A stretch of 64,000 bases of DNA. Origin: CAINFV01 sp964409235 (GTDB lineage Bacteria; Chlamydiota; Chlamydiia; Chlamydiales; FEN-1388). Location of the stretch: assembly GCA_964409235.1 (NCBI GenBank), contig CAYPCN010000002.1:37749-101748 (forward strand), read 5' to 3'. The notes beneath the pieces are model-generated. The model ran no database searches, was not told the origin of the DNA, and was given only the letters and a program-made list of their open reading frames with translations. Shown piece after piece: positions 61,998-64,000 of this stretch. Position numbers and translations under genes: made by a program. Within the stretch, counting starts at the first letter, position 1. Every line of letters starts with the position of its first letter.

Positions 61998-62690
61998 CTA
62001 CTCAAGGGCCCAGTTGATTGGTGGCATGTTGTGCGCTTTGAGGTACTCATTGGTTTTTGAAAAGTGGTGGCAGCCAAGGAACCCATTGTGTGCAGAGAAT
62101 GGTGAAGGGTGTGCCGCGGTGAGGACGAGGTGGGAGGCGCGAAGAAGCCGGGAAAACTTCTGGCATTTTTCCTGGGCATTTTTCCCCCAGAGGAGGAAGA
62201 CCACATGTTGCCGATGTATGGCAACAGCTTCAATGATCGCATCTGTGAACTCCTCCCACCCTTTTCTATGGTGGGAAAGAGGCTCCCCGGCTCGCACGGT
62301 AAGCGTCGCATTGAGGAGGAGAACTCCTTGTTCGGCCCAGCTGACGAGGCAGCCGTGGGAAGGGGGCTTGATACCGAGGTCGCTGGCGAGCTCTTTATAG
62401 ATATTCTGAAGCGAAGGGGGAGTGGGAATTCCGCGCCTGACGCTGAAGCTCAGCCCGTGCGCCTGACCAGGGCCATGATACGGGTCTTGGCCGACAATGA
62501 CAACGCGCACCGTCTCAAAAGGAGTGAGTTTGAGAGCTTGAAAGATCTGGCCTTCGGGAGGGAACACGGTATGACCCGCCCAGTTTTCTTGCTCGAGAAA
62601 GGCCTTGAGCTGGACAAGATACGGCTTGCGAAGTTCTTCGGCGAGGGGCTTAGCCCACGATTGTGGAAGGTCAAAAGGGATGAATGACAT
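61998..62690 (-). CDS. ung: Uracil-DNA glycosylase (family 1)
   Basis: The 230-residue enzyme removes uracil from DNA. It has the family 1 motifs 'VIVGQDPYHGPGQAHGLSFSV' (water-activating Asp, split here by reading 'GQDPYHG'), 'GVLLLNATLTV', 'VFLLWGKNAQEKC' and 'HPSPFSAHNGFLGCHHF'. The ATG at 62690 is preferred to a TTG at 62717. The spacer 62691-62946 between this gene and the coiled-coil gene shows no feature I can support. Confidence 0.95.
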   Translation of the reverse strand: MSFIPFDLPQSWAKPLAEELRKPYLVQLKAFLEQENWAGHTVFPPEGQIFQALKLTPFETVRVVIVGQDPYHGPGQAHGLSFSVRRGIPTPPSLQNIYKELASDLGIKPPSHGCLVSWAEQGVLLLNATLTVRAGEPLSHHRKGWEEFTDAIIEAVAIHRQHVVFLLWGKNAQEKCQKFSRLLRASHLVLTAAHPSPFSAHNGFLGCHHFSKTNEYLKAHNMPPINWALE

Positions 62691-62946
62691 ACCAGTATCT
62701 CTCAGCAAACGGCTCAAATGGAATAACGATACTCAGATGGTTCGGTATCCTTCAACTGCTGCTTCAGATGGTGAGACTTTGTAGAGTTGCCACATTCGAA
62801 AACTACTCGCTACTAGCCTGTTGAGGAGGACAAATAGATCCACGAAGGTATGGCATACTTTGACCCAAAGGAAAGAGGAGTACCATTTAGGGCTTGAGAA
62901 CGGGCTCCACGTGCTTTGAATGCGCGAGCTCTTCTTTCGCGTTACA

Positions 62947-64000
62947 CTATTGTTGTCCTTTGACTCTTTTTTGCTCTTCCTTCTGTTGTCGGCGGAGCTC
63001 CATCTCCTTAGCCTTTTGTCGTATCTGTTCTAGAAAACCACCCGTACTTCCCTGGTATGGGGTCTCTTCGGGCTCAGAAGTTGTTTGTGCTTCCGAAGAT
63101 GTGGCTATCTCTTCCTGAGGTGGTGGCTGAGCAGCCCTTCTGGTTCCGAACCATAGTTGAATAACGCGAAACGCCCTGGGTATCCATCCGGATGAGCTGG
63201 ATGATAGAGATATTGGTTGGCCTTCTGCTTCCACAGCCGGGTTAGAGGGCGGGCCTTCTTCCTTTTTCCTAGTCGGAGGTCGTATCTTTTGTCTTTTAGC
63301 TCTCGTAAAATGCGGAAGCGGAACAATCTGACGCCTCGAAACATCGACTCCTTTTCGTGCTTGGGACGCAGGTATCTCGGGCGCTGCTCTTGCGCGTGGT
63401 ACTTCTTGCTCTTCTGTCGCCTGCTGCTTTTCGTCTTTATCCATTGCTTGTAAAAGTGTTTCCATGGTCTTTTGAGATGTAGTGAGTGTTTGCTGTTCCG
63501 CTTTTAGCTGTTCTAAAACCTCACTTGGCATAGTGCTGAGGAATGTCCCGATTTCCTCCTTCAATGACTTGATGGCTCTTTTCAATTTCTTATACTCATC
63601 AATGGCCTGTTGTCGGGGCATGGATTGCTTTTTTACTTGTGTAGTATATTCGTTGAGCTGCGCCAGAAGGCCTTCGACTCTTTGTTTGAGCGCTTTGCAC
63701 TGCTCACACATCTGCTTGAAATTAGCCACTTGTTGCAACGTCTCGTGTTTGGCGCCCTCTAACCGCAAAGAGAGGTCATCAGTGTCTACCTGTGCCAAGG
63801 CCTCTGCAAACGCAGGAAATCGCTCCAATCCGCATTGTTTCTGCTTATTAAGAGCTTCTATTTGCTTGGCAATGCTGTCTGCTTGTTCTTCAATGGAGGC
63901 TGATGCCTGGTCAAGACCAATTCCTGGTTGAATCGTCCGCAGAGCCTCGATCTGGTCGTCGATGTTTCGAATCTGCGCCCGCATTGGCTCCAGACACTGC
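62947..64000 (-). CDS. Coiled-coil protein, possibly partial at the window edge
   Basis: At least 345 residues are visible from an ATG at 63984. The frame stays open to base 64000, so the true start may lie outside. The first 200 residues are heptad-rich coiled coil ('IDDQIEALRTI', 'LKSLKEEIGTFL'-like) with Cys pairs ('MCEQCKALKQ'). The second part is basic and proline-rich ('KRQKIRPPTRKKEEGPP'), with a weakly hydrophobic stretch near 'GWIPRAFRVIQLWFG', and the C-terminus is Gln/Lys-rich. No signal peptide is visible. Function unknown; the composition recalls the other coiled-coil candidates in the window. Confidence 0.7.
   Translation of the reverse strand, partial: QCLEPMRAQIRNIDDQIEALRTIQPGIGLDQASASIEEQADSIAKQIEALNKQKQCGLERFPAFAEALAQVDTDDLSLRLEGAKHETLQQVANFKQMCEQCKALKQRVEGLLAQLNEYTTQVKKQSMPRQQAIDEYKKLKRAIKSLKEEIGTFLSTMPSEVLEQLKAEQQTLTTSQKTMETLLQAMDKDEKQQATEEQEVPRARAAPEIPASQARKGVDVSRRQIVPLPHFTRAKRQKIRPPTRKKEEGPPSNPAVEAEGQPISLSSSSSGWIPRAFRVIQLWFGTRRAAQPPPQEEIATSSEAQTTSEPEETPYQGSTGGFLEQIRQKAKEMELRRQQKEEQKRVKGQQ

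Overview
The window looks like part of the chromosome of a member of the Chlamydiota, probably an environmental ('chlamydia-like') lineage. The reasons are a giant GreA with an N-terminal extension of about 550 residues, a two-part ThyX-like thymidylate synthase, a type II secretion pseudopilin cluster of chlamydial style, tRNA genes without encoded CCA, a recCBD cluster, and many large proteins that look like host-interaction factors. The bases are clearly not AT-rich (roughly half G+C by eye), which is high for the phylum. No rRNA, CRISPR, transposase or prophage genes were seen. One 10-N assembly gap lies inside recB.

Layout. 1-2.6 kb: two tandem paralogous membrane proteins, the first cut by the window edge. 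2.9-8.1 kb: thyX, tRNA-Ala and a complete lower mevalonate operon (mevalonate kinase, phosphomevalonate kinase, diphosphomevalonate decarboxylase). 8.3-16 kb: tRNA-Thr, a SlyB-like lipoprotein, two membrane-anchored kinase-like paralogs, a YhcH protein coupled to an ABC exporter, and two GT32-like envelope glycosyltransferases. 16-18.8 kb: rdgB and greA. 18.9-22.6 kb: a proline-rich protein and five overlapping or adjacent pseudopilin/type II secretion genes. 22.7-25.4 kb: a MoxR/DUF58/BatD-like operon. 25.6-31.5 kb: secA, a zinc-ribbon membrane protein, a PARG/macrodomain-like protein and an exported HAD protein. 31.6-39.6 kb: recC-recB-recD. 39.8-47.2 kb: a Ser/Thr kinase convergent with a 1916-residue coiled-coil protein. 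47.3-53.8 kb: an LplT-like MFS protein, a 986-residue protein with NLS-like basic clusters, and an outer-membrane beta-barrel. 54.2-64 kb: a 985-residue protein with a papain-like residue pattern, thrS, tsaC/sua5, an unknown 583-residue protein, ung and a coiled-coil protein that runs off the window.

Three threads stand out. First, a family of intergenic repeats with terminal inverted repeats (GAGCCATTTGCGATG and its complement) occurs about ten times, always at gene borders, in a short and a long form. Its ends sometimes supply or abut start codons. Second, there is a high density of candidate effectors: a PARG-like macrodomain, a eukaryotic-type kinase and a giant coiled-coil protein that both end in SUMO-interaction-like tails, a protein with NLS-like clusters, and a possible papain-fold protein. 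Third, recB carries a GC-rich palindromic insertion around the assembly gap that homologous RecB proteins do not need.
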